Source: Iningainema tapete BLCC-T55 (GTDB lineage: Bacteria; Cyanobacteriota; Cyanobacteriia; Cyanobacteriales; Nostocaceae). Taken from it: a stretch of DNA of 64,000 nt. The position numbers and the translations under genes were made by a program. Below are positions 16,047 through 24,191 of the stretch, in pieces. The stretch spans positions 186,001-250,000 of the forward strand of contig NZ_JACXAE010000110.1 of assembly GCF_014698965.1 (NCBI RefSeq), given 5' to 3'. The notes under the pieces are model-generated. The model saw nothing but the letters and a program-made list of their open reading frames with translations, was not told the origin of the DNA and made no database searches. Each line of letters starts with the position of its first letter. The first letter of the stretch is position 1.

Positions 16047-16802
16047 ATGCTTCAGACTAATCTCCATAAACAGATCGAATCCTTTGTCAACTTCTTTAGG
16101 CAGTTGCTTGTTGCTCGTTGGCGCTCTCTGTTATTACTGTTGATCGGAATTTATTTACCTTTGCAAATCTTTGGGCTGCTGGCAGTGCATGTTTGGCAGA
16201 ATCAAGGCGGATTTCCGTGGGATGATCCCATCTTGCTAGCAGTTCACAAAACTTCACAAGCACAATTAGATTTTTTTGCCACAAGACTAACTCAACTGGG
16301 AAGTCCACGAGCTACACTACCTTTTGTTGGTGTGGTTGGACTAGTGTTATTATCCCTAAGAAGGTGGCGATCGCTTACCTATCTACTCACCACCACAGTA
16401 GGAAGTGCGATTATTAACCGTACAGCAAAAGTATTTATGCATCGAGTGCGCCCCCATCTGTGGGATTCAATTACCCCTGAGTCAAGTTTTGCATTTCCTA
16501 GTGGTCATTCAATGGCTAGTATGACATTAGTAGCAGCTTTAGTAATTTTGACTTGGGGTAGCGCTTGGTGCTGGTTGATTCTCATTGTTGGCAGCACCTT
16601 TGTCGTGGCGATAGCTTGGACAAGAATATACCTGGGGGTTCACTTTCCCAGTGACATTTTAGCAGGCTGGATGGTTTCTATCGCTTGGGCAATTGGCGTG
16701 AGTCTAATTATCAAACCCCATTTAACTACTTCATCTGGTGCTATTCCCAAAGCTCCACCTCTAGATGAAACCACATTAACACCTGAAGAAAAACGGGTTT
16801 AA
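16047..16802 (+). CDS. PAP2 family membrane phosphatase
   Basis: About 251 residues with the three phosphatase motifs: KVFMHRVRP (C1), FPSGHSM (C2) and RIYLGVHFPSDILAG (C3, with catalytic His). About six membrane helices. It likely dephosphorylates phosphatidic acid or undecaprenyl pyrophosphate. ATG 16047 follows GAGG; a TTG two codons earlier is less likely. The C-terminus (LDETTLTPEEKRV) is a short soluble tail. Confidence 0.92.
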   Translation: MLQTNLHKQIESFVNFFRQLLVARWRSLLLLLIGIYLPLQIFGLLAVHVWQNQGGFPWDDPILLAVHKTSQAQLDFFATRLTQLGSPRATLPFVGVVGLVLLSLRRWRSLTYLLTTTVGSAIINRTAKVFMHRVRPHLWDSITPESSFAFPSGHSMASMTLVAALVILTWGSAWCWLILIVGSTFVVAIAWTRIYLGVHFPSDILAGWMVSIAWAIGVSLIIKPHLTTSSGAIPKAPPLDETTLTPEEKRV

Positions 16803-16849
16803 ACAGCAAACATTGTTAGAGACTGGAAACGAGGGGAATATGCTGGTTT

Positions 16850-18469
16850 TTAGTAGTCACAATGCAGTAATTCTTGATAGTATTCCTCAGTATCGTCGGG
16901 TAAATATGTAGTCATTTCCAAGGTGTGTTGACGCGGATTGAGCTTAAAAGCTTGAGTGATGTTAATCCGACTCAAGAAATCCAAATCGTGGGAAATAATC
17001 CACAGCGCACCTTGGTACTCATTGATACCTTCTACCATTTGAGCGACGGTTTCAATATCTAAGTTATTGGTAGGTTCATCGAGAATTAGCAAATCAATGG
17101 ATGATATGCTAATGATGGCGATCGCTAATCTTGCCAACTCACCTCCACTCAAAACAGATGCAGGTTTGTTCACCTCATCATTTTTAAACAAGAAGTGTCC
17201 TAACTGCTGCCGCAATAGTTGATAGCTAAGATTGGGATTGGCAGCTTGCATATTTTCCAGAATCGTTTGTTCTCGATTTACAAGTTCGTAAGTTTGATCC
17301 AGGTACAAAGCTTTCAATCCAGCCGTCAGTAAAACTTCTCCCGACTCTAAAAATGCTGAATTCTCAATGCCCAAGATTGCTTTTACCAAACTAGATTTGC
17401 CAGAACCATTAGCACCTGCGATCGCAACTCTATCACCAACAGACACATGAAGATTAATGTTCTTAATCAGCAAGCGATTTGACACTCTAAGATTTGCACC
17501 CTGAATATCAATTAAATTTCTGCGTTTTTGATTTCGTTCCTCCAAATGAATATTCGTCGCCTTCGTCGTTTTCACCTTTGTTTGGGCGACTTTTTCAGTA
17601 GCCTTTGCTACCATTTCCTCATGTTTCTTTTTCGCAGTACCTGCTGTCACCTCAGCTTTTCTTTTCATTACTCCTGCGGCTGCTCTATCTACACTACCAT
17701 TGAGAAACTTTTCACGACCGTTTCGACGAGATTGGGCTGCCCGTTGTTGCTCTTGCAATGCCGATGCTTTGGTACGTTTTAGTTCTTTTCTCGCAACTTC
17801 GTGAGTTCTTAAAGCCACAGCCATTTCTATTTCTTTTTGCTCTCGATACAGAGAAAAATTACCTCCATACACATTAACTCGATCTGGCGTGAGTTCCCAG
17901 GTAATATCTACTACTCGATCCAGGAAAAAAGGTTTGTGAGAGACAATGACAAATGCCCCCTCGAAATCATTGAGAAAATGCCTCAAGTTTTCTAGCGCCA
18001 CCAAATCCATGTGGTTCGTTGGCTCATCGAGTAATAGTAAGTTAGGGTTTTTAGTTGCGCCAATCGCCAGAAATAGCTTTGTCAGTTCCCCACCGCTTAA
18101 AGTTGTAGGCGGTAAAGATAAGTCAAGCTTAGTGTTGAATTTCGCCGCTAAAATTTCCTCAATCTTCCACCATTCTTCAGTCAGAGAACTTAAAAAAGTC
18201 AGTATCGTGTCTGCTTTGATTTCCTGCCTGATGTTGCTAATCTGGGGCAAGTAGTAGACAAAGCCATTTCGGGAAATAGAACCTGTAGTGGGGCTAAGTT
18301 GACCTGCTATAATTTTTAGCAAAGTTGATTTACCAACGCCATTGCGCCCGACTAAGGCAATGCGCGAGTTCTCCCCAATGTTTACCTGAACACCTTCAAA
18401 CAAAGTCCTAGTTTTGCTGAGTTTATAAGTTAAATTTGTAAGCTTTAGTATTGATTTCTGCATTATCAA
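16850..18469 (-). CDS. ABC-F family ATPase
   Basis: A 539-residue soluble protein with two ABC cassettes and no membrane domain: Walker A GRNGVGKST and GANGSGKSS, signatures LSGGELTK and LSGGELAR, Walker B LLLLDEPTNHMD and LLILDEPTNNLD. A long basic linker (~residues 215-310, rich in Lys, Arg and Ala) joins them. ABC-F proteins act on the ribosome, in translation rescue or antibiotic resistance; the long linker is like that of ARE-type members, but resistance is not shown here. Confidence 0.9.
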   Translation of the reverse strand: MIMQKSILKLTNLTYKLSKTRTLFEGVQVNIGENSRIALVGRNGVGKSTLLKIIAGQLSPTTGSISRNGFVYYLPQISNIRQEIKADTILTFLSSLTEEWWKIEEILAAKFNTKLDLSLPPTTLSGGELTKLFLAIGATKNPNLLLLDEPTNHMDLVALENLRHFLNDFEGAFVIVSHKPFFLDRVVDITWELTPDRVNVYGGNFSLYREQKEIEMAVALRTHEVARKELKRTKASALQEQQRAAQSRRNGREKFLNGSVDRAAAGVMKRKAEVTAGTAKKKHEEMVAKATEKVAQTKVKTTKATNIHLEERNQKRRNLIDIQGANLRVSNRLLIKNINLHVSVGDRVAIAGANGSGKSSLVKAILGIENSAFLESGEVLLTAGLKALYLDQTYELVNREQTILENMQAANPNLSYQLLRQQLGHFLFKNDEVNKPASVLSGGELARLAIAIISISSIDLLILDEPTNNLDIETVAQMVEGINEYQGALWIISHDLDFLSRINITQAFKLNPRQHTLEMTTYLPDDTEEYYQELLHCDY

Positions 18470-18835
18470 ACCTTCCGCTCAAGCGGTTATCTTTATATCC
18501 AGCACATCTCGTGTGGCTGCGGGTGCAGGGAGCATCTTTGTTTTTAGCTAACACCCACCAAGGGTGCAGCTACACTTACAAAGCCTGCGCAGGCAGGCTT
18601 GGCTCTACTAGCCCCACCCTTCTAGGGTGTGGGCGGGCGTATTGCTTTGGCAAAGGTTTTCTGCTACTACTTCATGTCCGCTATTTGAGTTGAGGCGTGT
18701 TTAGGTTTGATATTGACTACAGCATAGCACTATCAGATTCCGGATGGGTAGGATAACTTGACATTTTGCTGTCATAGTTATCGACCAAGCTAGAAGTAAG
18801 GTTAAAACCATTCTCAAGAGTACATTTTGCTTACA
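18470..18835. other. Intergenic region with stacked inverted repeats
   Basis: No credible gene. It contains three inverted repeats: GTGTGGCTGC (18511) with GCAGCTACAC (18566-18575), AAGCCTGC/GCAGGCTT (18581-18600) and CCCACCCT/AGGGTGTGGG (about 18614-18634). Such stacked hairpins are often left by IS200/IS605-like elements or MITEs. An 80-codon frame across it has no coding character. The last ~190 bases show nothing recognisable apart from a presumed promoter for the next gene. Confidence 0.5.
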
Positions 18836-19288
18836 ATGTCTCACATTTCTCTTCACAAGTCAGCAACTGCTTGTTCTTTACTTTTAGCTGGTATTTTAGG
18901 TGGTGCATTAGCGATTCCGGCTACTATGCAGCTAGTTGAGCAACCAACAGTTATACTTGCAGATTCTACTACCAATATTCCACAGTCTACAGAAGAAGTC
19001 AACAAAACCGCGCTGACACTGGCTGTAGTTACAGCAGGTGGGGTTGCTGTTGGCTTGACTTTAAGGGCAAGAAATGGAAGTAATAAATTCCCCACTGGCG
19101 TTTCCTCTATCATTACCATTGACTCGGCTAGCTATAAGCTCCAAAAGCAACTTCTTTTGCTATTACACGAGGATAAAAAGACAGCCAATCGGCTCATAAC
19201 TCAAGCCAAGCAGAAATATCCAAACAAAACCGCGAACTGGTATGTAGAAAAAGTGATCTATGATTTGAAGCGCGATCGCGGTGCGTAA
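18836..19288 (+). CDS. Hypothetical protein with an N-terminal membrane segment
   Basis: About 150 residues. The N-terminus (ACSLLLAGILGGALAIPATM) is a signal-like hydrophobic stretch, a second hydrophobic segment (LTLAVVTAGGVAVGLTLRA) lies near residue 65, and a helical, Lys-rich C-terminus ends QKYPNKTANWYVEKVIYDLKRDRG. ATG 18836 is preferred over TTG 18827. I do not recognise the family; it looks like a conserved cyanobacterial membrane-anchored protein. Confidence 0.65.
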   Translation: MSHISLHKSATACSLLLAGILGGALAIPATMQLVEQPTVILADSTTNIPQSTEEVNKTALTLAVVTAGGVAVGLTLRARNGSNKFPTGVSSIITIDSASYKLQKQLLLLLHEDKKTANRLITQAKQKYPNKTANWYVEKVIYDLKRDRGA

Positions 19289-19369
19289 GCTATTGAGTTT
19301 TATTCAACACCTGATATCAAATTCTTGTAAGTGGGAATACTAAGATTAAGTCATTGGATGATTTAATAT

Positions 19370-19867
19370 ATGAAACTTATAAGCATTTGGGCAACAGTGT
19401 TTTTTTTTACCAGCTTAACACCCGCTTTTGCTGGTTTCAGCCAGTGTCAGCGATGGAAGTGGGATACTAGGAATATCAAAATATCTGACGTTAGATTTGA
19501 ACCTGAATTTCTGATTGCGTCGGTTCCGACAGAAGATAAAAAAGGTAAAAAATTTAACATGAACATACAATGCGGCAATAATCCCAATTTTTACTACAAG
19601 CGCTTAGCGGCACAAACCACAACTGAAATGATGGAAACAGACGAAGAGTTTGTAACTAAGGTATGTAGTCAAGCTTTTGAGATGAGAGATGTCTATATCC
19701 GTCAGTTACTTTCTACAGAAACCTGTAAACGGATCAATTGGCAATACGGTATCAGCAGTATCCCGGTTAGCTTGTATGGGGAGCTTGCTAAGAAAAAGGA
19801 CAAGGGTGGTAATGGATTTGCTTGCGATTTGTACTATACTGAGTCACCAATGATTCCTGATAAGTGA
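19370..19867 (+). CDS. Hypothetical secreted protein
   Basis: A 165-residue protein with a Sec signal peptide (MKLISIWATVFFFTSLTPAFAG, cleavage after AFA). The mature part has four or more Cys (QCQRWKW, IQCGNN, VCSQAF, ETCKR, FACDLYY), which suggests disulfides in the periplasm. I recognise no family. The gene ends just before a C-rich hairpin. Confidence 0.65.
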   Translation: MKLISIWATVFFFTSLTPAFAGFSQCQRWKWDTRNIKISDVRFEPEFLIASVPTEDKKGKKFNMNIQCGNNPNFYYKRLAAQTTTEMMETDEEFVTKVCSQAFEMRDVYIRQLLSTETCKRINWQYGISSIPVSLYGELAKKKDKGGNGFACDLYYTESPMIPDK

Positions 19868-19873
19868 TCCCCC

Positions 19874-19896
19874 CAACCCCCCTTAAAAAAGGGGGT
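19874..19896. terminator. C-rich hairpin after the secreted protein gene
   Basis: An AACCCCCC run pairs with a following GGGGG run across AAAAAA, and a second CCCCCCTTTT follows to about 19912. Same type as the hairpins at 549, 25535 and 37182. Confidence 0.5.
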
Positions 19897-19996
19897 ATTA
19901 AACCCCCCTTTTGCGGTAGCGATACTGCCAGATTTTCTTGAGGCGGAGCCGCAAGAAATGCATTCCCAGTCTCTGATTGGGAACGAGGTATCGAGA

Positions 19997-20605
19997 CTAG
20001 ATGTTGGCTGCTTGATCGATATTGTTGAGGGCGGAACGTGCGTTCAAAGAGAACATTACGCGAGAAACGCCAGTGGTGAGAATGCTAGCGCCGACTAGTG
20101 TACCAATTAGCCAAGGTGCATTGAAGGGCCATTGGAACCAAATTAACGCACCTAGTAGTAGGGTAATGATACCGTCGCCTAGTACCCATGTCCAATTTTG
20201 TTGTGGACGCAACCGGAACGCGAGGATTAAATTGAATACGCCTTCAGCCAGTAAAAAGCCACCCAGTAAAAGAGTCAGGGTGAGAATACCTCTGAAAGGA
20301 TTAGCAATCAGCATCAAAGCTGTGCCAATGTAGAGAATACCCAGCACAAGTTGCCAAATAAAGCCTTGGTTATTTCCGTTCTTGCGGAGTTGAAATGCGT
20401 AGCTAATCTTAGCACCGCCTGCAGTGCCGAGAATCACAGCAAACCATGTTTCAGCGAAAATAGTCGATACAGCAGGTTGTGCGATCGCCACAATTCCCAA
20501 GATAATCAAAAGTACACCTACTATAATCGACCCATTAATACTATTTTTAACGTCAGTCGAAATATTGGATGTGTTTTTATTTTCGTTAGAAATGTTGGAT
20601 GTCAT
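19997..20605 (-). CDS. HdeD family (DUF308) membrane protein
   Basis: A 202-residue protein with six hydrophobic segments in three pairs: GSIIVGVLLIILGIVAIAQP, LVLGILYIGTALMLIANPF and TWVLGDGIITLLLGALIWFQWP. The repeated G-hydrophobic-P pattern is that of HdeD, a membrane protein linked to acid resistance in enterobacteria. Function in cyanobacteria is unknown. The hydrophilic N-terminus (~25 residues, Asn/Ser-rich) is poorly conserved in type. Confidence 0.85.
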   Translation of the reverse strand: MTSNISNENKNTSNISTDVKNSINGSIIVGVLLIILGIVAIAQPAVSTIFAETWFAVILGTAGGAKISYAFQLRKNGNNQGFIWQLVLGILYIGTALMLIANPFRGILTLTLLLGGFLLAEGVFNLILAFRLRPQQNWTWVLGDGIITLLLGALIWFQWPFNAPWLIGTLVGASILTTGVSRVMFSLNARSALNNIDQAANI

Positions 20606-20922
20606 AAAAATCTTTTCCCTATGTTTTCCGTCAACTCTACGATCAAGGCTAGGGAATTTTTTCCAACCTTACTATCACCCTAAGATAGACCCTACTTTAA
20701 CACGCTCTAAGTATCTGTTTTACTGAATCTAAGCCTACTTCACTTATCAATTCTGGCTTTTCATCTAAATTGCTTAGGTAAAAAGTAGTACGTCCAAAGA
20801 TTGATAAGCGTGAAATTTATTTTATATACAGTCTTATGTAACAAATTTTGTAGAGACGCGCCATGGCGCGTCTCTACATTGTGAAAATATTGGGATAAAT
20901 AGATTGATAGAATCGTCTGTTT
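20606..20922. other. Intergenic region with a 30-bp perfect palindrome
   Basis: No gene seen. Its only marked structure is the palindrome at 20849-20878. Confidence 0.6.
20849..20878. repeat. Perfect 30-bp palindrome, GTAGAGACG family
   Basis: TGTAGAGACGCGCCA and its exact reverse complement. It lies downstream of the znuB-like gene (minus strand) and probably terminates that operon. Confidence 0.75.
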
Positions 20923-21783
20923 TTAACTTTCTAAATTTTGCGGTTTCTGGCGACGATATGTAAAAATACCGTGATGAGGACTAAATAGCAAGGCAAGTAT
21001 AAATAATCCTGAGACTACTAAAACAATAGCAGGACCGGAGGGAAAATTGTAGAAGTAGCTGAGATACATACCGCTAATACTAGAAATTACGCCGATAAGC
21101 GCACCTAAAATCATGACTTGATGTAGGCGTTTAACTAATAAGTAGGCGGTTGCTCCTGGTGTAATTAGTAGTGATAAAACTAAGACTACGCCAACAGCTT
21201 TCATACTAGCAACAATTGTTAAAGCTATTAGCAACATCAGTCCGAAATTCAGACGATTAACTGGTAGTCCGGCAGCTTGAGCGCCTAGTGGATCAAAAGT
21301 ATAAAAGAGTAGTTCTTTGTAGACAAAAAATACGGTGAGCAAAACTATGGCTGCGATGATGGCAGTGTCTCGTACTTCGCTTTGTGTAACGCCGAGAATG
21401 TTACCAAAGAGAAAGTGATTCAGGTCGATTTTGTTGTCTTTTTGGATGACGGTAATTAAAGTTATACCAAGGGCAAAGAATGCTGAAAATACTATACCCA
21501 TAGCGGCGTCTTCTTTAATAGGCGATCGCGTTCTAATCCAGGCGATCGCCATTGTACTGAGAACACCAGCAATAAATGCGCCAATATAAATATTTCCCCC
21601 TAGTATAAAAGCGATCGCCAGTCCTGGTAAAACTGAGTGACTAATAGCATCGCCAAGCAAAGCCAACCGCTGTACCATTAAGTAGCTACCGACAACCGCG
21701 CACAACAAACCTACTAAAATGGCAATCACGAGCGATCGCTGCATAAATCCATAATGCAAAGGCTCAATCAAAGCTTGCAACAT
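20923..21783 (-). CDS. Zinc/manganese ABC transporter, permease subunit
   Basis: A 286-residue ABC-3 family permease: LVIAILVGLLCAVVGSYLMVQRLALLGDAISHSVLPGLAIAF (family signature), EEA-like loop PLGAQAAGLPVNRLNFGLML and about eight membrane helices. It forms the membrane channel for a metal taken up by the binding protein encoded at 22745. The ATPase gene lies 45 bases upstream, separated by a TTTACTT heptamer array. The product works in the plasma membrane as a homodimer. Confidence 0.92.
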   Translation of the reverse strand: MLQALIEPLHYGFMQRSLVIAILVGLLCAVVGSYLMVQRLALLGDAISHSVLPGLAIAFILGGNIYIGAFIAGVLSTMAIAWIRTRSPIKEDAAMGIVFSAFFALGITLITVIQKDNKIDLNHFLFGNILGVTQSEVRDTAIIAAIVLLTVFFVYKELLFYTFDPLGAQAAGLPVNRLNFGLMLLIALTIVASMKAVGVVLVLSLLITPGATAYLLVKRLHQVMILGALIGVISSISGMYLSYFYNFPSGPAIVLVVSGLFILALLFSPHHGIFTYRRQKPQNLES

Positions 21784-21792
21784 AACAGTATA

Positions 21793-21826
21793 TTTACTTT
21801 TTACTTTTTACTTTTTACTTTTTACT
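21793..21826. repeat. Heptamer tandem repeat between the metal transporter genes
   Basis: About five copies of TTTACTT between the ATPase and permease genes. This is a short tandemly repeated repetitive (STRR) type array of heterocystous cyanobacteria. Confidence 0.75.
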
Positions 21827-21828
21827 TG

Positions 21829-22716
21829 TCAAGCTGCTTGTTGCCAAAACATGACTTTACCGCCGTAAGCGCGAGATAAATTTTCTTCAGTAAGTACCTC
21901 GTGGCGAGAACCTGTAGCAATTAACTCGCGATTTAATAAAATTAAGTCATCAAAGTGGCTGATAGATTCGCCTAAGTCGTGGTTGACAACTAGAACAATT
22001 TTTCCGGCGGCGGCAAGTTCATGGAAGACTTGAAAAATTACTACTTGGGTTTTTTGATCGATCCCGACAAACGGTTCATCAAAACAGAAAATTTCTGCTT
22101 CTTGCGCCAAAGCACGCGCTAAGAATACCCGCTGCTGTTGTCCCCCAGAAAGTTGTCCGATGGGACGATTGCTCAATTCTAGCATACCTACGCGCTCTAT
22201 AGCACTTTTTGCTACCTGGCGACTAACAGTAGAAAACTGACGTAACCATCCTGTTTTCTTCACTCTCCCCATCATCACTACATCCCAGACGGTAGCAGGG
22301 TAAGTCCAGTCTATTTGGCTTCTTTGTGGTACATATGCAACTTTTTCTAGTTGAGAAACTAAAGGTTTGCCTTTGTACTGTACTATTCCATGACTCGGAA
22401 CTAATCCCAGCATCGCTTTCAATAAGGTACTTTTACCAGCACCATTGGGACCAAAAATTCCTGTGAGTCTTCCTGGTTTGACAATACAGTTAACATCTCT
22501 AAGGGCTTCGTGTGTCCGGTAGTTTACCCACAAATTGGCGATGCTAATTGCTTGGGTAGCAGTGCTGTCGCTTTCATAGACTATTGAATAGGGCATCTCT
22601 TGTGTCTTAAGACTGAAATGGGCAAATTTTGGGTGTAATGAGGGGGTTTTCATATTTTTGGCTTGAATACTCCTTTGCTTGAGCTTACTATAAAAATGAA
22701 AAGAATATGAAAACAT
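21829..22716 (-). CDS. Zinc/manganese ABC transporter, ATP-binding subunit
   Basis: A 295-residue ABC ATPase: Walker A GPNGAGKST, Q-loop VAYVPQRSQIDW, signature LSGGQQQRVFLARAL, Walker B IFCFDEPFVGID, H-loop VVNHDL. The IDWTYPATVWDVVMMGR stretch is typical of the Mn/Zn (MntB/ZnuC) group. The first ~40 residues (MFSYSFHFYSKLK...) are unlike the family; starts at ATG 22653 or 22596 give more usual N-termini and would widen the divergent promoter region from 28 to 90-150 bases. The 3' coordinate is firm. Confidence 0.92.
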   Translation of the reverse strand: MFSYSFHFYSKLKQRSIQAKNMKTPSLHPKFAHFSLKTQEMPYSIVYESDSTATQAISIANLWVNYRTHEALRDVNCIVKPGRLTGIFGPNGAGKSTLLKAMLGLVPSHGIVQYKGKPLVSQLEKVAYVPQRSQIDWTYPATVWDVVMMGRVKKTGWLRQFSTVSRQVAKSAIERVGMLELSNRPIGQLSGGQQQRVFLARALAQEAEIFCFDEPFVGIDQKTQVVIFQVFHELAAAGKIVLVVNHDLGESISHFDDLILLNRELIATGSRHEVLTEENLSRAYGGKVMFWQQAA

Positions 22717-22744
22717 CTATAACTAGAAGTAATAAATAACATAA

Positions 22745-23758
22745 ATGAAAGTAATACTTCAGAAGGAAGTCAGCCGTTATTACAGTCAAAGGCTCAAAGC
22801 ACAAGATAGAAGGCGCTTCTGCCTTCTGCCAGCCCTCTGCCTTCTATTTACTTTATTTAGTTGTACCCAAAATAATCCTACGACTGGTAATAATAAGCCG
22901 AAAGTAGTATCAACTAGCACTATTATTACTGATTTAACTCAAAAGGTAGGGGGAGACGAAATTCAGTTAACGGGAATTCTCAAACCGGGTGTAGATCCTC
23001 ATGTTTACGAACCAGCACCCGCAGATACTAGGGCGATGGAGGAAGCGAATTTAATTTTGTATAACGGCTACAACTTGGAACCAGGGCTAATTAAGTTGAT
23101 GAATGCTGCGGGTGAAAAGGCGCAGAAGATAGCAGTGGGGGAAGTTGTTAAGCCTTTGCAATTAGATGAAGGTAACAAGGGCAGAGTTCCCGATCCCCAT
23201 GTTTGGGGTGATGTCAAGAATGCGATCGCAATGGTAAACGCGATTCGGGATGCTTTGATTAAGTTATCACCAGAAGATCGAGCGGAATTTACCAGCCAAG
23301 CCCAGCAACTAACTGAAGAGTTAAAGCAGTTGGATAGTTGGATAAGTGCGCAAATTCAAACGATTCCACCGGATAAACGCAAACTTGTCACCACCCATGA
23401 TGCATTTCAATATTATGGACGTGCTTACAAAATACCTATTGCAGGTACTTTAATTGGTATTAGCACAGAAGAACAACCCAGCGCTCAAACACTAAAGCGA
23501 CTGGTAGAGTCGATTAAAAAGACAGGCGTTGCGGCAATTTTTGCAGAAACTACGATTAACCCAGCTTTAATTAATACAGTTGCGCAAGAATCCGGGGTGA
23601 AATTAGCATCACGTCAACTGTATTCTGATTCTATTGGTGCTGCTGGCAGTGAAGGAGAAAGTTATATCAAAATGATGGAGGCTAATACACGGACAATTGT
23701 TGAAGCTTTAGGAGGAAAGTATACACCCTTTAAACGAGGTTCGGTTTCCAAAAAATAA
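22745..23758 (+). CDS. Zinc/manganese ABC transporter, substrate-binding lipoprotein
   Basis: A 337-residue cluster A-I binding protein. The lipoprotein signal ends LFSC with Cys40. Metal ligands are His86 (DPHVYEP), His152 (DPHVWGD), His218 (TTHDAFQYYG) and Asp295 (YSDSIG). This three-His/one-Asp set is like treponemal TroA; MntC/PsaA proteins have Glu at the third position. There is no His-rich loop of the ZnuA type. So Zn or Mn is possible. The signal peptide core is encoded by a CTTCTGC-type repeat. It is divergent from the ATPase and permease genes, sharing their control region. Confidence 0.92.
   Translation: MKVILQKEVSRYYSQRLKAQDRRRFCLLPALCLLFTLFSCTQNNPTTGNNKPKVVSTSTIITDLTQKVGGDEIQLTGILKPGVDPHVYEPAPADTRAMEEANLILYNGYNLEPGLIKLMNAAGEKAQKIAVGEVVKPLQLDEGNKGRVPDPHVWGDVKNAIAMVNAIRDALIKLSPEDRAEFTSQAQQLTEELKQLDSWISAQIQTIPPDKRKLVTTHDAFQYYGRAYKIPIAGTLIGISTEEQPSAQTLKRLVESIKKTGVAAIFAETTINPALINTVAQESGVKLASRQLYSDSIGAAGSEGESYIKMMEANTRTIVEALGGKYTPFKRGSVSKK
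22808..22846. repeat. CTTCTGC-type repeat inside the metal-binding protein gene
   Basis: Copies of CTTCTGC and CCTCTGC in near-tandem, in frame, encoding the hydrophobic core FCLLPALCLLF of the signal peptide. The motif is a common intergenic heptamer repeat in filamentous cyanobacteria. Confidence 0.55.
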
Positions 23759-23788
23759 TGTAGAGACGTTCCATGGAACGTCTCTACA
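23759..23788. terminator. Perfect 30-bp palindrome after the binding-protein gene
   Basis: TGTAGAGACGTTCCA and its exact reverse complement, starting at the base after the stop codon. Same family as 20849-20878, so the two ends of the divergent metal transport locus are each closed by a member of one hairpin family. Confidence 0.7.
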
Positions 23789-24191
23789 ATTGGATTAACT
23801 GATACCATTTGCTCATGGTGATAGTGATTATAAATAACTTTTAAATTAGGAATTTAGCTATTTAGTTATTAGCTGATGCTTGTTTTTATTAATGTTTTAA
23901 TCCTCAAGACAATTAATTACGTGGTCGAATAATAAAAATTTGTTATATGATCCCCAAGATAGAAGTAATTGCAAAAAGTGTGCTAAGATAATAATCAATA
24001 GCTGCACTATAGCTGGTAGGGTGCATGTAAATTTGGAGGGGTGAAGATAAAGAAACAAATTAACCGAAAAAGCTTGCTATAGAGCAATTTTGGTTAGTTT
24101 AAGCTTCAAAAACGGAGGTAAGAATATTCGCGAAGTAAAGTATGAAAACCCTAGTCCAACAACTAATTTACCTGCTGAACCAAAACAATTT
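23789..24191. other. Intergenic region, AT-rich
   Basis: About 400 AT-rich bases without a credible gene, tRNA or hairpin. A TTG-initiated extension of the next gene from 24090 lacks family similarity. It presumably holds the promoter and a leader of the glycosyltransferase gene. Confidence 0.5.

Noticed and set aside
18451-18693. 80-codon plus-strand frame over the 5' end of the ABC-F gene
   Set aside because: It runs through inverted repeats, has no protein-like pattern and no ribosome site.
23789-24191. tRNA or riboswitch in the gap before the GT4 gene
   Set aside because: No T-loop or acceptor pairing and no known riboswitch core seen by eye.
24090-24191. TTG-initiated extension of the GT4 protein
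   Set aside because: The extra 34 residues are unlike the family, whose N-terminus is the MKIAQIAPLWERVPP strand.
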